From: Burkholderiales bacterium C2
GTDB taxonomy: Bacteria > Pseudomonadota > Gammaproteobacteria > Burkholderiales > Burkholderiaceae_C
Length of the DNA stretch: 64,000 nucleotides
NCBI GenBank assembly: GCA_005503085.1
Contig: SCOI01000001.1
Location: forward strand, 62,001-126,000
Direction of reading: 5' to 3'
Of this stretch, positions 53,001 through 59,672 are shown in pieces. The number at the start of each line of letters is the position of its first letter. Positions within the stretch are counted from its first letter, which is position 1. Under the pieces are notes generated by a model. The model was not told the origin of the DNA and did no database searches. It was given only the letters and a program-made list of their open reading frames with translations. Made by a program: the position numbers and the translations under genes.

Positions 53001-53783
53001 TTCGAAACCCGGGACCTGGCCAGCATGACCATGGATCAGGTCTCGGCCTTCACCTCCGAGCAGATGAGCGCGATGGACTCCGGTCAGATCGATGCGCTCT
53101 TCCTGGCCACCCCCATCGTGCTGGATCTGGACGGCAACGGCGTCCAGACCCTGGCGGCCAGCGAGGGCGTCAGCTTCGACATGAACGGCACGGGCAATGC
53201 CCAGCGCTGGGGTTGGGCGGGCAAGCAGGACGGTCTGCTGGCGATGGACCGGAACGGCGACGGCCAGATCAATGACGGCAGCGAGCTGTTCGGCACCGGC
53301 ACCACCTTGAGCAGCGGTCAGCGCGCGGGCAACGGCTTCGCGGCGATGCTGGATCTCGACAGCAATGGCGACCACAAGCTGGATGCCAACGATGCCGAGT
53401 TCTACAAGCTCAAGGTCTGGGTGGACGGCAATAGCGACGGCAAGACCGATGTCAACGAGCTGCGCGGCCTGGTCGATATGGGCATCGGCTCGCTGGATCT
53501 GAAGGCCAGCACCGGCACCGAGATCGACAACGGCAATCTGCTGGGTCTGGTGTCCAGCTACACCACCACCGATGGCGCCAGCCACGCGATGGCCGATGTC
53601 TGGTTCGCCAAGGATCAGCCGCCTCAGCTCAGCGACCTGCTGGCACAGCCCGAGGCCAATCTGCTGGGCGCCCTGCCGAGCGCTGTGGTGACGCCGCCTC
53701 AGACCAGCGGTCCGGATGCCGCGCTGCTGAGGCTCAAGCCCAGCGATGAGGACGACCTGAACCGCCTGCCGCCGCTGATCTAA
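44070..53783 (+). CDS. Giant octapeptide-repeat protein with C-terminal calcium-binding domain
   Basis: A 3237-residue protein. ATG 44070 has GGAG six bases upstream (44060-44063), better than upstream GTG 43995 or ATG 44052. Residues 8-3009 are a continuous array of an octapeptide, L-[ST]-[ST]-x-Q-[ILV]-x-[AGN] (for example LSTAQIAA, LTSEDLQA, LGSAQLGA). There is no signal peptide, no Cys in the array and few charges, mainly in a recurrent LKTEQ[VI]RA. Residues about 3015-3175 resemble the terminal domain of many RTX-like secreted proteins: IVLDLDGNGVQTL, MDRNGDGQINDGSELF, LDSNGDHKLDAND and VDGNSDGKTDVNEL give three EF-hand-like loops. The tail is acidic then hydrophobic (KPSDEDDLNRLPPLI). 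I infer a surface or secreted filament or adhesin, possibly exported by a type I system not in this window. Function is unknown. Confidence 0.9.
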   Translation: MASLIENLSTAQIAALSTSTLSKLGSADWAAFSTEQIQALTTSQFNYLTTNAVAQLSTAQFAVIQTEDLRMLSTQAVKVISSAQIDAMGSEQFGALKTQQVSAFSTAQLGSFGSDDISALASEQIRALTSNQVSNLSTHQVANLTSEDLQALKTEQVRALNSAQVGGLSSENIVALQSQQVAALGSTQVGGLGTAQLAAMESADLRALGTGALRALSTAQLDSLGSDQIAALATQQVAALTTTQLANLSSEDLAAFSSEQVRALSTGQIAGLGSAQLANLTSEDLQAFKTEQVRALGSAQLGALSTENIVALQTQQVAALGSTQVGGLETEQLAAMESADLRAISTAALRAFSSAQLDSLASEQIAGLATQQVAGLSTSQLANLASEDLSALGSEQLRALSTGQIAGLSTGQLANLTSEDLQALKTEQVRALGSAQLGALSTENIAALQSQQVAALGSAQVGGLETEQLAAMESADLRALNTAALRALSTAQLDSLASEQIAALATGQVVALSTGQLAAMSSEDLAALGSDQVRALGTGQIAGLTTAQLATITSEDLQALKTEQIRALGSAQLGALSSENIVALQSQQVAALGSAQVGGLETDQLAAMESADLRALNTAALRALSTAQIDGLGTEQLAGLATGQVATLSTQQLANLSSEDLAALTSDQIRALGTGQIAGLSTAQLATITSEDLQALKTDQIRALGSAQLGALSTENIEDLQTQQVAALSSSQVAGLSTDQLVAMESDDLRALSTAALRALSTAQLDALGTDQIAALSSAQIAALSSAPQLGNLSSEDLSALTSDQIRALSTSQIAGLTTAQVSTLASDDLQALKTEQIRALGSAQLGALASENIVALQSQQVAALGSAQVGGLETDQLAAMESADLRAMNTAALRALSTAQIDGLSTDQLAGLATAQVAALSTTQLANLSSDDFAAFTSDQVRALSTGQIGGLTTAQVSTIASDDLQAFKTEQIRALGSAQLGALSTESIVAMQTQQVAALGSAQVGGLETDQLAAMESADLRAMNTAALRALSTVQLDSLASEQIGALATAQVAALSTVQLANMSSEDLAALTSDQVRALSTGQIGGLTTGQMANITSEDLQAFKTEQIRALGSAQLGALASENIVALQSQQVAALGSAQVGGLETDQLAAMESADLRAMNTAALRALSTAQIDGLSTDQLAGLATAQVAALSTTQLANLSSEDLAALTSDQVRALTTGQLGGLSTAQLANFTSEDLQALKTEQIRALGSAQLGALSTENIAALQTQQVAALGSAQVAGLETEQLAAMESADLRAMNTAALRALSTAQIDGLSSEQIAALSTQQIAALSSAPQLGNLSSDDLSALTSDQIRALSTAQIAGLTTGQMATITSEDLQAFKTEQIRALGSAQLGALSSENIVALQSQQVAALGSAQVGGLETDQLAAMESADLRAMNTAALRALSTAQIDGLSTDQLAGLATVQVASLSTTQLANLSSDDFAAFTSDQVRALTTAQIGGLSTAQVSTIASDDLQAFKTEQIRALGSAQLGALSTESIVALQTQQVAALGSAQVGGLETDQLAAMESADLRAMNTAALRALSTAQLDSLASEQIGALATAQVAALSTTQLANMSSEDLAALTSDQVRALSTGQIGGLSTGQMANLTSEDLQALKTEQVRALGSAQLGALSSENIVALQSQQVAALGSAQVGGLETDQLAAMESADLRAMNTAALRALSTAQIDGLSTDQLAGLATAQVASLSTTQLANLSSDDFAAFTSDQVRALTTAQIGGLSTAQVSTIASDDLQAFKTEQIRALGSAQLGALSTESIVALQTQQVAALGSAQVGGLETDQLAAMESADLRAMNTAALRALSTAQLDSLASEQIGALATAQVAALSTTQLANMSSEDLAALTSDQVRALSTGQIGGLTTAQMANLTSEDLQALKTEQVRALGSAQLGALSSENIVALQSQQVAALGSAQVGGLETDQLAAMESADLRAMNTAALRALSTAQIDGLSTDQLAGLATAQVAALSTTQLANLSSDDFAAFTSDQVRALTTAQIGGLSTAQVSTIASDDLQAFKTEQIRALGSAQLGALSTESIVAMQTQQVAALGSAQVGGLETDQLAAMESADLRAMNTAALRALSTAQLDSLASEQIGALATAQVAALSTVQLANMSSEDLAALTSDQVRALGTGQIAGLSTAQLATITSEDLQALKTEQIRALGSAQLGALSSENIAALQTQQVAALGSAQVSGLETDQLAAMESADLRAMNTAALRALSTAQLDSLASEQIGALATGQVAALSTTQLSSMSSEDLAALSSDQLRALSTGQIVSLSTAQLANITSEDLQALKTEQIRALSSAQLAALSTENIEDLQTQQVAALGSAQVAGLNTDQLLAMESEDLRALSTAAVRALSTAQLDSLGSAEISVLQTAQVAALSTTQLANLSSEDLAGLSSDQVRSLSTGQLGGLTTAQMATLTSEDLQALKTEQVRALSSAQIGALSTENIEALLTQQVAALSSGQIAGLGTAQIEAMQTADVSSITSAALRGLTTAQFEAFSSAQIGALTGAQIAGLGTAQISGLTTEDLNAFRTDQFAGLSSVQLASLSTLQVSSLETADLQAISSASIRALTTGQLSVLSSEQIVALSSNQIGALSSAQASGLTTQQIVAIETADIGALGTATLRALATDRIEALSSEQVAALSVAQASALSSAQINTLATEDLNALGTQHFAALTSVQIQGLATAQVLALESQDLRAINIFSLRALSTEQLGALSTEQMTQLSNLQLGALSTAQVASLATEDVAALSSSQVTALTSSQLGAMGTHQIAALDSEDIAAISTANLRALDSADFNALSSGQIEALGSAQWAAISSAQVQGIETADLQAIATEELRALSTAALRSLSTEHIEALSTEQVAALSTQQVAGLSTIQVTALETADIVAMSTAQVASLSSVQVGALETEHIRALATEDITALSTGQIDGLSTAQIVSFATEQIQGFETRDLASMTMDQVSAFTSEQMSAMDSGQIDALFLATPIVLDLDGNGVQTLAASEGVSFDMNGTGNAQRWGWAGKQDGLLAMDRNGDGQINDGSELFGTGTTLSSGQRAGNGFAAMLDLDSNGDHKLDANDAEFYKLKVWVDGNSDGKTDVNELRGLVDMGIGSLDLKASTGTEIDNGNLLGLVSSYTTTDGASHAMADVWFAKDQPPQLSDLLAQPEANLLGALPSAVVTPPQTSGPDAALLRLKPSDEDDLNRLPPLI
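46131..49400 (+). repeat. Segmental duplication of a four-superunit block (1635 bp)
   Basis: Superunits starting at 46131 and 47766 both contain the nine-residue octapeptide variant LSSAPQLGN at the same place and are followed by superunits of the same subtype order, so units 5-8 (46131-47765) and 9-12 (47766-49400) look like one 1635-bp duplication. The match is in subtype pattern (the IDGLSTDQLAG type and LDSLASEQIGA type), with small substitutions and a unit-8/unit-12 difference in the LSSEDLAA versus LSSDDFAA octapeptide. Confidence 0.7.
48177..50624 (+). repeat. Three tandem 816-bp dimers (two superunits each)
   Basis: From 48177 the superunits alternate strictly between an IDGLSTDQLAG/LSSDDFAA type (48177, 48993, 49809) and an LDSLASEQIGA/MSSEDLAA type (48585, 49401, 50217). 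The three pairs are nearly identical at protein level over 272 residues, with only scattered changes such as VASL to VAAL and LQTQQ to MQTQQ, implying recent dimer amplification. Confidence 0.8.
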
Positions 53784-53801
53784 AGAAGCCAGGCCCCCCA
53801 A

Positions 53802-53837
53802 GGGCCCGGATGCCGAACCAGGCATCCGGGCCCTTTT
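53802..53837 (+). terminator. Rho-independent terminator of the giant repeat gene
   Basis: A perfect 13-bp stem, GGGCCCGGATGCC (53802-53814) with its complement at 53821-53833, a six-base loop and TTTT at 53834-53837. It lies 18 bases after the stop codon at 53781-53783. Strong and unambiguous. Confidence 0.95.
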
Positions 53838-53857
53838 CCATGGTGGGCTGGGGACGC

Positions 53858-53882
53858 AAAAAAACCCGCGGCGCGGCGGGTT
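53858..53882 (-). terminator. Rho-independent terminator of the glycan cluster
   Basis: Read on the minus strand, AACCCGC and GCGGGTT (plus 53876-53882 and 53863-53869) pair around a six-base loop and run into seven T residues (plus 53858-53864 are A). It lies 22 bases beyond the stop codon of the last minus-strand gene (53905-53907). With the plus-strand terminator it forms a back-to-back barrier between two convergent units. Confidence 0.88.
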
Positions 53883-53904
53883 GGGTCGGGATGGGGTCTG
53901 CGGC

Positions 53905-54774
53905 CTAGGCCGGGTGCTTGTCAAAGAAACGCTGGATCACCGTGCGGATATCGCGCCGGCGCATCAGCTCATAGCCCTGCAGCGCATAACGCTCGCGCGC
54001 CGCGTCATCGGCCACCAGGGCTTCGCAGGCGGCCTGCAGCTGCTCGGTCTTGACGAACTGCAGCGCGCCGTCCTGGCGCAGATCGTCCTCGATCTCCAGC
54101 TCTTCGCTGTAGTCGCAGACCACTGCCTTGCGATTGGCCAGCAGATAGGAGACGCGCACGATCTCGAAAATGGTGCCGCGCGAAAAGTTCACGACCACCT
54201 TGGCGCGGGCGATGAACTCGTCGCGCTGCTTGCCCCAGACATTGCACAGCGTCATCACCGACAGCCCGCTCAAGTCGCGGCGCAGGCCAGACACCTTGTG
54301 CAGCGCCTCCATGCGGTCGGCGGTGATATTGCCGTAGTACAGCACGTCGATGTCCTGGGCCACGCCCTGCGGCACCTTCTCCAGGTTCGGCGCATAGGCG
54401 GTCAACGCGTGGTAGGCCGGGAAGCGCGGATTGATCGCATTCCAGCTCGTGACATTGCTCTGGCTGTAGTCCCAGATCTGGAAACGGTCGGCCACATACT
54501 GGGCGCCGGTGCCGCGCAGATCCTTGTCCGCATAGCGCTCCATATTGAAGAAGATGGTGCCGCTAGGAAAGCTGTCGATCAGACCCAGCTGCAGCGGGAT
54601 CTGAAAGCCGAACACGATGTTCAGCGCCTCGGGATCGAAGTGGTTGATGCGGCGCTGCACCTCGTGGCCCAGCGCGGCAAAACCCCAGTGGTAGGACTCC
54701 ACCACCTCGTTATAGGCGTCGAGAATGCCCACCTTGGGGTGGAAGGGGTTGTACTGGACCAGGCAGATCTTCAT
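53905..54774 (-). CDS. Glycosyltransferase-like protein (CgeB/GT-B type)
   Basis: A 289-residue soluble protein starting MKICLVQYNPFHPKVGILDAY. The C-terminal half has the GT-B donor-binding look, with IDVLYYGNITADRMEAL, ARAKVVVNFSRGTIFEIVRVSYLLANRKAVVCDYSEELEIEDDLRQDG (Glu-x7-Glu-like region). It resembles the CgeB-type group of transferases of glycosylation islands; donor and acceptor are unknown. Last gene of the cluster. The in-frame start 20 codons upstream overlaps the acetyltransferase gene and is less likely. Confidence 0.7.
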   Translation of the reverse strand: MKICLVQYNPFHPKVGILDAYNEVVESYHWGFAALGHEVQRRINHFDPEALNIVFGFQIPLQLGLIDSFPSGTIFFNMERYADKDLRGTGAQYVADRFQIWDYSQSNVTSWNAINPRFPAYHALTAYAPNLEKVPQGVAQDIDVLYYGNITADRMEALHKVSGLRRDLSGLSVMTLCNVWGKQRDEFIARAKVVVNFSRGTIFEIVRVSYLLANRKAVVCDYSEELEIEDDLRQDGALQFVKTEQLQAACEALVADDAARERYALQGYELMRRRDIRTVIQRFFDKHPA

Positions 54775-54781
54775 GGGGTTC

Positions 54782-55738
54782 TCAATCAGGCAGCAAGTCC
54801 ATCGGGTGGGCCCGCACCAGATAACGCTCGGCACTCTCCACCAGCACCAGACGGGCGCCGACGCTCTTGCAGTAGCGGAAATCGATCATCGTGTTCCAGA
54901 CAAAGTGCACCTGGCCGAAGAAGCTCGCCAGCAGGTCCGAGAAACCGATGTCGAAGGCATAGCTGTCGCCGAAGATCACGACCGCTTCCTGGTAGGGCGC
55001 GGCCGGGTTCTGCAGCACGTAATGGTTGCCGACATGGGCGCCGGTGGTGGCCATCAGGCGGTTGTCATAGACCGGCGGCGCGCGCCGGGCGATGCTGAGC
55101 ACGCTCTCGTAGCAGGGCTCCGCCGCGTACTTCAGCAGCAGATCATGACGCCACCAGCTGCGCATCAGCGGCAGCAGCCGGACATCGAAATGCCGCTCGG
55201 GCCAGACCGAGGCCATCAGCGCGGCAAAGCCGAACCAGGCGCCGCTGAGGGCCCAATGGCTGTTGCCGCGAAACACCAGCTCCGCCCGCCAGGATTCGGC
55301 ACGCAGCCGCTCCAGCGGATAGACCAGGGCGCCGGCCGGCATGGCCTGCAGCAGCTGCTGCACCGGCCGCTCGCCGCGCACCTGGGCCGAGCCGGCGGGC
55401 CAGCGGGCCTCGGGGATGATGGACTGTTTCTCGGGCACGACCAGATGGGCGAAGCGCGCGCCTATGGCCGCGCTGGCCGCGAGCCGGCGCTCAAACACCT
55501 GGCGCCATTCGGCCAGCCCGGCCTCGCTCAGGCGCAGCTCGCCCAGGTATTGCTGCTCCCAGCTGTTATTGCCATTGGCGATGAACTGCCAGCCATCGAC
55601 CCCGGTGATCGCCACCTGGTCGGTCGACAGCGCGCCGAAGGGCCGGTCATACAGAGCGGCCAGGCGCTGGTGATTGGCCTCGGCCAGCGCGCGCTCGGCG
55701 GCCAGGAACTCGGACAGGCGCTCTTCTTCGCTCATCAT
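54782..55738 (-). CDS. AlgX/AlgJ-like SGNH acetyltransferase without signal peptide
   Basis: A 318-residue protein with the SGNH-type signatures of polysaccharide O-acetyltransferases: VVIFGDSYAFDIGFSDLL (the catalytic Ser in GDSY) and FRGNSHWALSGAWFGFAAL (the His in the NSHW motif, in place of DxHW); VVPEKQSIIPE is also family-like. Known AlgX/AlgJ proteins act in the periplasm after a signal peptide, but this one starts MMSEEERLSEFLAAERALAEAN, with none. It could be cytoplasmic or exported otherwise. Either ATG 55738 or 55735 may be used. Placed between glycosyltransferase genes. Confidence 0.78.
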   Translation of the reverse strand: MMSEEERLSEFLAAERALAEANHQRLAALYDRPFGALSTDQVAITGVDGWQFIANGNNSWEQQYLGELRLSEAGLAEWRQVFERRLAASAAIGARFAHLVVPEKQSIIPEARWPAGSAQVRGERPVQQLLQAMPAGALVYPLERLRAESWRAELVFRGNSHWALSGAWFGFAALMASVWPERHFDVRLLPLMRSWWRHDLLLKYAAEPCYESVLSIARRAPPVYDNRLMATTGAHVGNHYVLQNPAAPYQEAVVIFGDSYAFDIGFSDLLASFFGQVHFVWNTMIDFRYCKSVGARLVLVESAERYLVRAHPMDLLPD

Positions 55739-55747
55739 CCGAGGGCC

Positions 55748-56728
55748 TCAGGCCACCAGCGGCAGCGCACGCCGCACCGCCGCGCCGCTATAGACCTGCC
55801 ACAGCGCCAGGAACTCCGCCTCGGCCCCGGGCTCGCCGCGGCCCAGCGCCGGCAGCACCGCGCCGAGCGCGGCCAGGTCCGCCTGGGCACCATAGCGATG
55901 TGCGATCAGCGGGGCCAGGCCGGCGATGTTCTGGGCCGCCGCCTCGGCGCTCAAGAGGCCCAGGCGGCGCCCGGACAGGGTCAGCGCCAGATAGGCCAGA
56001 TGGGCCAGCTTCAGCGGCCGCCCCATCGGGTTGGCCGAATGCTGCGCCGCGCTGGTGCGGAAGAAGCCCAGATGCTCGTTGATATAGGCCAACGGCTTGT
56101 CCACGCTGGCCTTCAGAAAGGCGCCCAGATCCTCCAGGCCGGTGAAGCAGATGCCGTCCAGGCTGGGATCGTCCAGCGGCTCGGCCATCGCGGCGCGGAA
56201 GGTCGCGTTCGAGAACTCGCCCAGCCAGTTGCCGCTGCGCCCGGCCGTGTGCTGGAACAGCAGCTCGGCACGCAGCTCCAGCAGGCGCTGCGGAAAGGCG
56301 GCCACCGCCTCGGGCACCGGCAGATCGCGGATCGGCTGGCCGCTCTCGGTGGCGGTCCAGCGCCGGCTTACCGCGACATTGACCTGGCCGCTGCTATGGG
56401 CCAGCAGATGGCGCTCGTAGAAGCTCGGATAGGGAATGTCATCGTCCAACAGCAGATGGAACAGCTCGGTGGGTCGCTGGCGGAACAGCCACAGCAGGTG
56501 GCGGAAGTTGTCGTAGGCGCCGCTGCGCGGCCCGGCGACGACCTCGATGGCCAGATCGGCCACCAGGCTTTTCAGCGGCTCGGCGCTCAGCGCCGCGACA
56601 AAAGCCTGGTCGGGGCTGTCGTCGGAGATGATGACACGGGCCGGCTTGACGGTCTGGTGGCGCAGCGCGGTCAGCAGCTCGATCAGGTATTTGGGCTTGT
56701 AGGCCGGCACCAGGGTCGTGATCTGCAT
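55748..56728 (-). CDS. Family 2-like glycosyltransferase
   Basis: A 326-residue GT-A transferase: MQITTLVPAYKPKYLIELLTALRHQTVKPARVIISDDSPDQ forms the nucleotide-binding start, and LLLDDDIPYPSFYERHL is the D-x-D metal site. The C-terminal half is helical and Leu/Ala-rich. It would transfer a sugar from a nucleotide donor, presumably the dTDP-amino sugar made by the neighbours, to an unknown acceptor. Follows the FdtB-like gene by six bases. Confidence 0.85.
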   Translation of the reverse strand: MQITTLVPAYKPKYLIELLTALRHQTVKPARVIISDDSPDQAFVAALSAEPLKSLVADLAIEVVAGPRSGAYDNFRHLLWLFRQRPTELFHLLLDDDIPYPSFYERHLLAHSSGQVNVAVSRRWTATESGQPIRDLPVPEAVAAFPQRLLELRAELLFQHTAGRSGNWLGEFSNATFRAAMAEPLDDPSLDGICFTGLEDLGAFLKASVDKPLAYINEHLGFFRTSAAQHSANPMGRPLKLAHLAYLALTLSGRRLGLLSAEAAAQNIAGLAPLIAHRYGAQADLAALGAVLPALGRGEPGAEAEFLALWQVYSGAAVRRALPLVA

Positions 56729-56734
56729 GGCGGC

Positions 56735-57835
56735 TCAGCCCAGTACGGCGCGGATCACGGCGGCCACGCGACCGACCTCCTCGGCCGTCATATAGGGCGC
56801 GATCGGCAGGCTCAGCACCTCGTGCTGCAGGCGCTCGGCCATCGGCAGCGCCGGCCAGGCCTGGTCGGCATAGGCCTGCTGCTGGTGGCAGGCGGTCGGA
56901 TAGTGCACCAGATGGCCGATCTGCGCGGCCGTCAGCGCCGCCTGCAGCGCGGCGCGGCGCGGTGTGGCCACCACCATCAGATGCCAGACCGGCTCGGCGC
57001 CGTCCGCCACCTGGGGCAGTTGCAGCGGCAAGCCGTCCAGCGCCTGCAGATACAGGGCCGCGACGCGGCGGCGCGCGGCGTTTTCTTCGTCCAGCGCCGG
57101 CAGCTTGGCGCGCAGCACCGCCGCCTGGATCTCGTCGAGCCGCGAGTTGACGCCGGCCATCTCATGCTTGTATTTGATGCTGGAGCCGTAGTTGCGCAGC
57201 ATGCGCAGCTTGGCCGCCAGCGCCTCGTCATCGGTGGTGATCGCGCCGCCATCGCCCAGCGCACCGAGGTTCTTGCCCGGGTAGAAGCTGAAGCCGGCCG
57301 CATCACCGAGGCTGCCGGTGCGGCGGCCGCGATAGCGCGCGCCATGGGCCTGGGCCGCGTCCTCGATGACCTTGAGCCCGTGCTCGGCGGCGATCGCCAT
57401 GATGGTGTCCATCTCGGCCGGCTGGCCGTAGAGATGGACCGGCATGATGGCGCGGGTGCGCGGCGTGATCGCGGCCTTGATCAGGCGCGGGTCCAGATTG
57501 TGGGTGCGGGGATCGGACTCGACCGGCACCGGCCGCGCCCCCGCCTGGCTCACCGCCAGCCAGGTCGCGATAAAGGTGTTGGACGGCACGATGACCTCGT
57601 CGCCCGGGCCGATCCCATAGGCGCGCAGCAGCAGCTGCAGCGCGTCCAGCCCGTCGGCGACACCGATGCAGTGCTTGGCTTCGCAGTAGTCGGCAAACTC
57701 GCGCTCGAAGGCCGCGACCTCCTCGCCCAGCACATACCAGCCCGAGTTCAGCACCCGGTCGATGCCGGCGCGTATGGCCGGCTCGTGGGCCGCGTTGATG
57801 CGCTTGAGGTCCAGAAAAGGAATCGCCCCCGCCAT
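56735..57835 (-). CDS. DegT/DnrJ/EryC1/StrS aminotransferase, FdtB-like
   Basis: A 366-residue PLP enzyme. Start [33 protein letters not shown]; substrate motif [16 protein letters not shown] Lys in [31 protein letters not shown] and the C-terminal HYPTACHQQ. With the adjacent FdtA-like ketoisomerase it would aminate a dTDP-3-keto-6-deoxy sugar at C3, giving dTDP-Fuc3N or Qui3N type products. ATG 57835 overlaps the FdtA stop by one base (TGATG), preferred over the GTG before it. Confidence 0.9.
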   Translation of the reverse strand: MAGAIPFLDLKRINAAHEPAIRAGIDRVLNSGWYVLGEEVAAFEREFADYCEAKHCIGVADGLDALQLLLRAYGIGPGDEVIVPSNTFIATWLAVSQAGARPVPVESDPRTHNLDPRLIKAAITPRTRAIMPVHLYGQPAEMDTIMAIAAEHGLKVIEDAAQAHGARYRGRRTGSLGDAAGFSFYPGKNLGALGDGGAITTDDEALAAKLRMLRNYGSSIKYKHEMAGVNSRLDEIQAAVLRAKLPALDEENAARRRVAALYLQALDGLPLQLPQVADGAEPVWHLMVVATPRRAALQAALTAAQIGHLVHYPTACHQQQAYADQAWPALPMAERLQHEVLSLPIAPYMTAEEVGRVAAVIRAVLG

Positions 57836-58245
57836 CACTTGCTCCAGCGCGCGCGCATGAACTCGGCGTAGTCGCGGTAGTAGTCGTCCTCGCTGTACTT
57901 GTTCGAGGCCAGCACCATGCAGACCGCGCCCGAGGAGAAGTTATCCAGCTCGCGCCAGATCATCGGGCAGACATAGAGGCCGTTGTAGGAGCGGTTCAGA
58001 TGGACGCGCTTCTTTTCCTTGCCGTCGTCCAGCACCACATCGAAGCTGCCCGACATCGCGACGATGAACTGGTGCAGCTCCTTGTGCGCATGGCCGCCGC
58101 GCTCGGAGCCGCCGGGCACGTCATAGAGGTAGTAGACCCGCTGGATATCAAAGGGCACATGGTCCCCGCCTTCGATAAAGGTCAGGTTCCCGCGCGGATC
58201 ATGGATCTTGGGCAGATCCAGCATCTGGCAGCGATCAATCGACAT
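57835..58245 (-). CDS. Sugar 3,4-ketoisomerase, FdtA/WxcM-like cupin
   Basis: A 136-residue cupin isomerase: [60 protein letters not shown], and [18 protein letters not shown], ending [17 protein letters not shown]. The RGGHAHK motif holds the catalytic His pair. The family converts dTDP-4-keto-6-deoxyglucose to the 3-keto isomer before amination by FdtB. Coupled to the aminotransferase gene. AAGGGA lies upstream of ATG. Confidence 0.93.
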   Translation of the reverse strand: MSIDRCQMLDLPKIHDPRGNLTFIEGGDHVPFDIQRVYYLYDVPGGSERGGHAHKELHQFIVAMSGSFDVVLDDGKEKKRVHLNRSYNGLYVCPMIWRELDNFSSGAVCMVLASNKYSEDDYYRDYAEFMRARWSK

Positions 58246-58319
58246 GTTTTGCGTCCCTTGGTGCGTTGGCGCCGATTGTGGCCCGGGACGCGGCCACGCC
58301 GCCTCGGAAAAAGCCCGCT

Positions 58320-59660
58320 TCAGCGCCGCATCTTCTTGAAACGCGCCGAGTAGATCTCGCGGTCCAGCAGCTCCACCTTGGCCGGCACCTTGTAGGCCGC
58401 CAGCTTCGCCAGGCAGGCCTTGCGCACGCGCAGGCGCAGCACGTCGGCCGCCTCGGCATCGTGCACCACCACCTTGGCGACGACGATCTGGCCCAGCAGC
58501 GCATGTTTCTCGCCAAGCACGACCACATCATCGATATTCGGCAGGGCCAGGATCACATCCTCGACCTCGGCCGGATAGACCTTCTGGCCACCGACATTGA
58601 TCAGGTCGGTGACGCGGCCGAGGATGCGGAAATAGTCGCCGTCGACCTCGACCCGGTCCTGGGTGTTGAACCAGCCCTGCTCGTCAAAGCCCGAGGGCGC
58701 GTTCAGATAGCCGACCATGCGGTAATTCGAGCGTATCCACAGAATGCCCTCGCGCACCTGGGTCTCGAAGCCGGCACCGCCGATGCGCACCCACAAGGAA
58801 CCATCGGGCCGCGACTGCGAGCGCAGCACGCCGACCTCGGACAGGCCGTAGGTCTGCTGCAGCTCGACGCCGGGGAAACGGGCGCGGATGCGGTCCAGCG
58901 TGGCCTGCGGCATCGTCTCGGTGCCGTAGGTGATGCGTTTGAGCGAGCTCAGGTCGTAGCGCTGGGCCAAGTCGGTGGCGGCCAGCAGGGTCAGAAAGGA
59001 CGGCGTGGTCGGCAGCAGCTCGACCTTGTGGCGCTGGATGGCTTCGCAAATCGTCGCGATCGCGCGGTTCTCGGCCGTCACCACGGTGCCCAGGCTGGCG
59101 GTGATGGCCAGAATCGTGTTGATGCCGCCGAAATGGTCCAACATCAGAAAAGGGATGGCAACCACCGGCGCGCGCGCCGTGCGGAACTTGTCCATCACCC
59201 GCTCGAAGTCGTGCAGCATGCCTTTGGGCTTGCCGGTCGAGCCCGAGGAAAACAGCACCAGACCGGGCTTGCCGCTGGCGCGGAACTCGTCGAGCATCGC
59301 GTTGGCCACCGGCACCGCATGGGCTTTCAGGGTCCAGCTCAGGCCATCGGGCGCGAACTCGATGGCGTGGTCGCAGCCGCTGATCGCCAGCGCCTCGCCC
59401 TCCTCGATCACCGAGCCCCGCGTCATCGGCACGACGATGGCGCGCAGCGAGGCCAGCGCCAGAATCATGCAGAACACATCGGGCGCGTAATCGGCCAGCA
59501 CCACGACGGTGTGACCGGGGGCGACGCCGCGCGCGGTCAACTCGGCGGCAAAGCCGCTGATCTTGCTCGACACCTGGCCATAGCCGGTGGGGCGATCCTG
59601 GTGGACAAAGGCCGGCAGCGCCGGATCGGCCTGGGCGAAACGTTCGAGCAGCCAGTCCAT
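58320..59660 (-). CDS. AMP-dependent acyl ligase
   Basis: A 446-residue adenylate-forming enzyme. ATP motif LFSSGSTGKPKGMLHDF; YGLSEVGVL and WFNTQDRVEVDGDYFRILGRVTDLINVGGQKVYPAEVE; the C-terminal catalytic Lys lies in SARFKKMRR, in place of the usual NGK. It is somewhat short for an acyl-CoA ligase. It sits between the ACP gene and the sugar genes, so it may activate an acyl group for the ACP or for transfer to the amino sugar; the acyl specificity is unknown. A 74-bp gap separates it from the FdtA-like gene. Confidence 0.87.
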   Translation of the reverse strand: MDWLLERFAQADPALPAFVHQDRPTGYGQVSSKISGFAAELTARGVAPGHTVVVLADYAPDVFCMILALASLRAIVVPMTRGSVIEEGEALAISGCDHAIEFAPDGLSWTLKAHAVPVANAMLDEFRASGKPGLVLFSSGSTGKPKGMLHDFERVMDKFRTARAPVVAIPFLMLDHFGGINTILAITASLGTVVTAENRAIATICEAIQRHKVELLPTTPSFLTLLAATDLAQRYDLSSLKRITYGTETMPQATLDRIRARFPGVELQQTYGLSEVGVLRSQSRPDGSLWVRIGGAGFETQVREGILWIRSNYRMVGYLNAPSGFDEQGWFNTQDRVEVDGDYFRILGRVTDLINVGGQKVYPAEVEDVILALPNIDDVVVLGEKHALLGQIVVAKVVVHDAEAADVLRLRVRKACLAKLAAYKVPAKVELLDREIYSARFKKMRR

Positions 59661-59672
59661 CGCCGGGCTCGC

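Larger units (their letters stand above)
44091..53096 (+). repeat. Tandem 24-bp (8-residue) repeat array, 375 units
   Basis: The array starts at residue 8 (LSTAQIAA) and ends at residue 3009 (MDSGQIDA). The 3002 residues between equal 373 units of eight plus two of nine, and the phase is the same at both ends. The two long units (LSSAPQLGN) each carry one extra residue, written as an inserted Pro. The hydrophobic first and sixth positions and the Ser/Thr at positions two and three are nearly invariant; positions four, seven and eight vary. The count is arithmetic from the two ends; compensating indels elsewhere cannot be excluded without alignment. Confidence 0.88.

Noticed and set aside
44091-53096. 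CRISPR array or microsatellite-type non-coding repeat
   Set aside because: The period is 24 bp with no conserved repeat-spacer alternation, and substitutions preserve an octapeptide in one frame without a stop over 9.7 kb.
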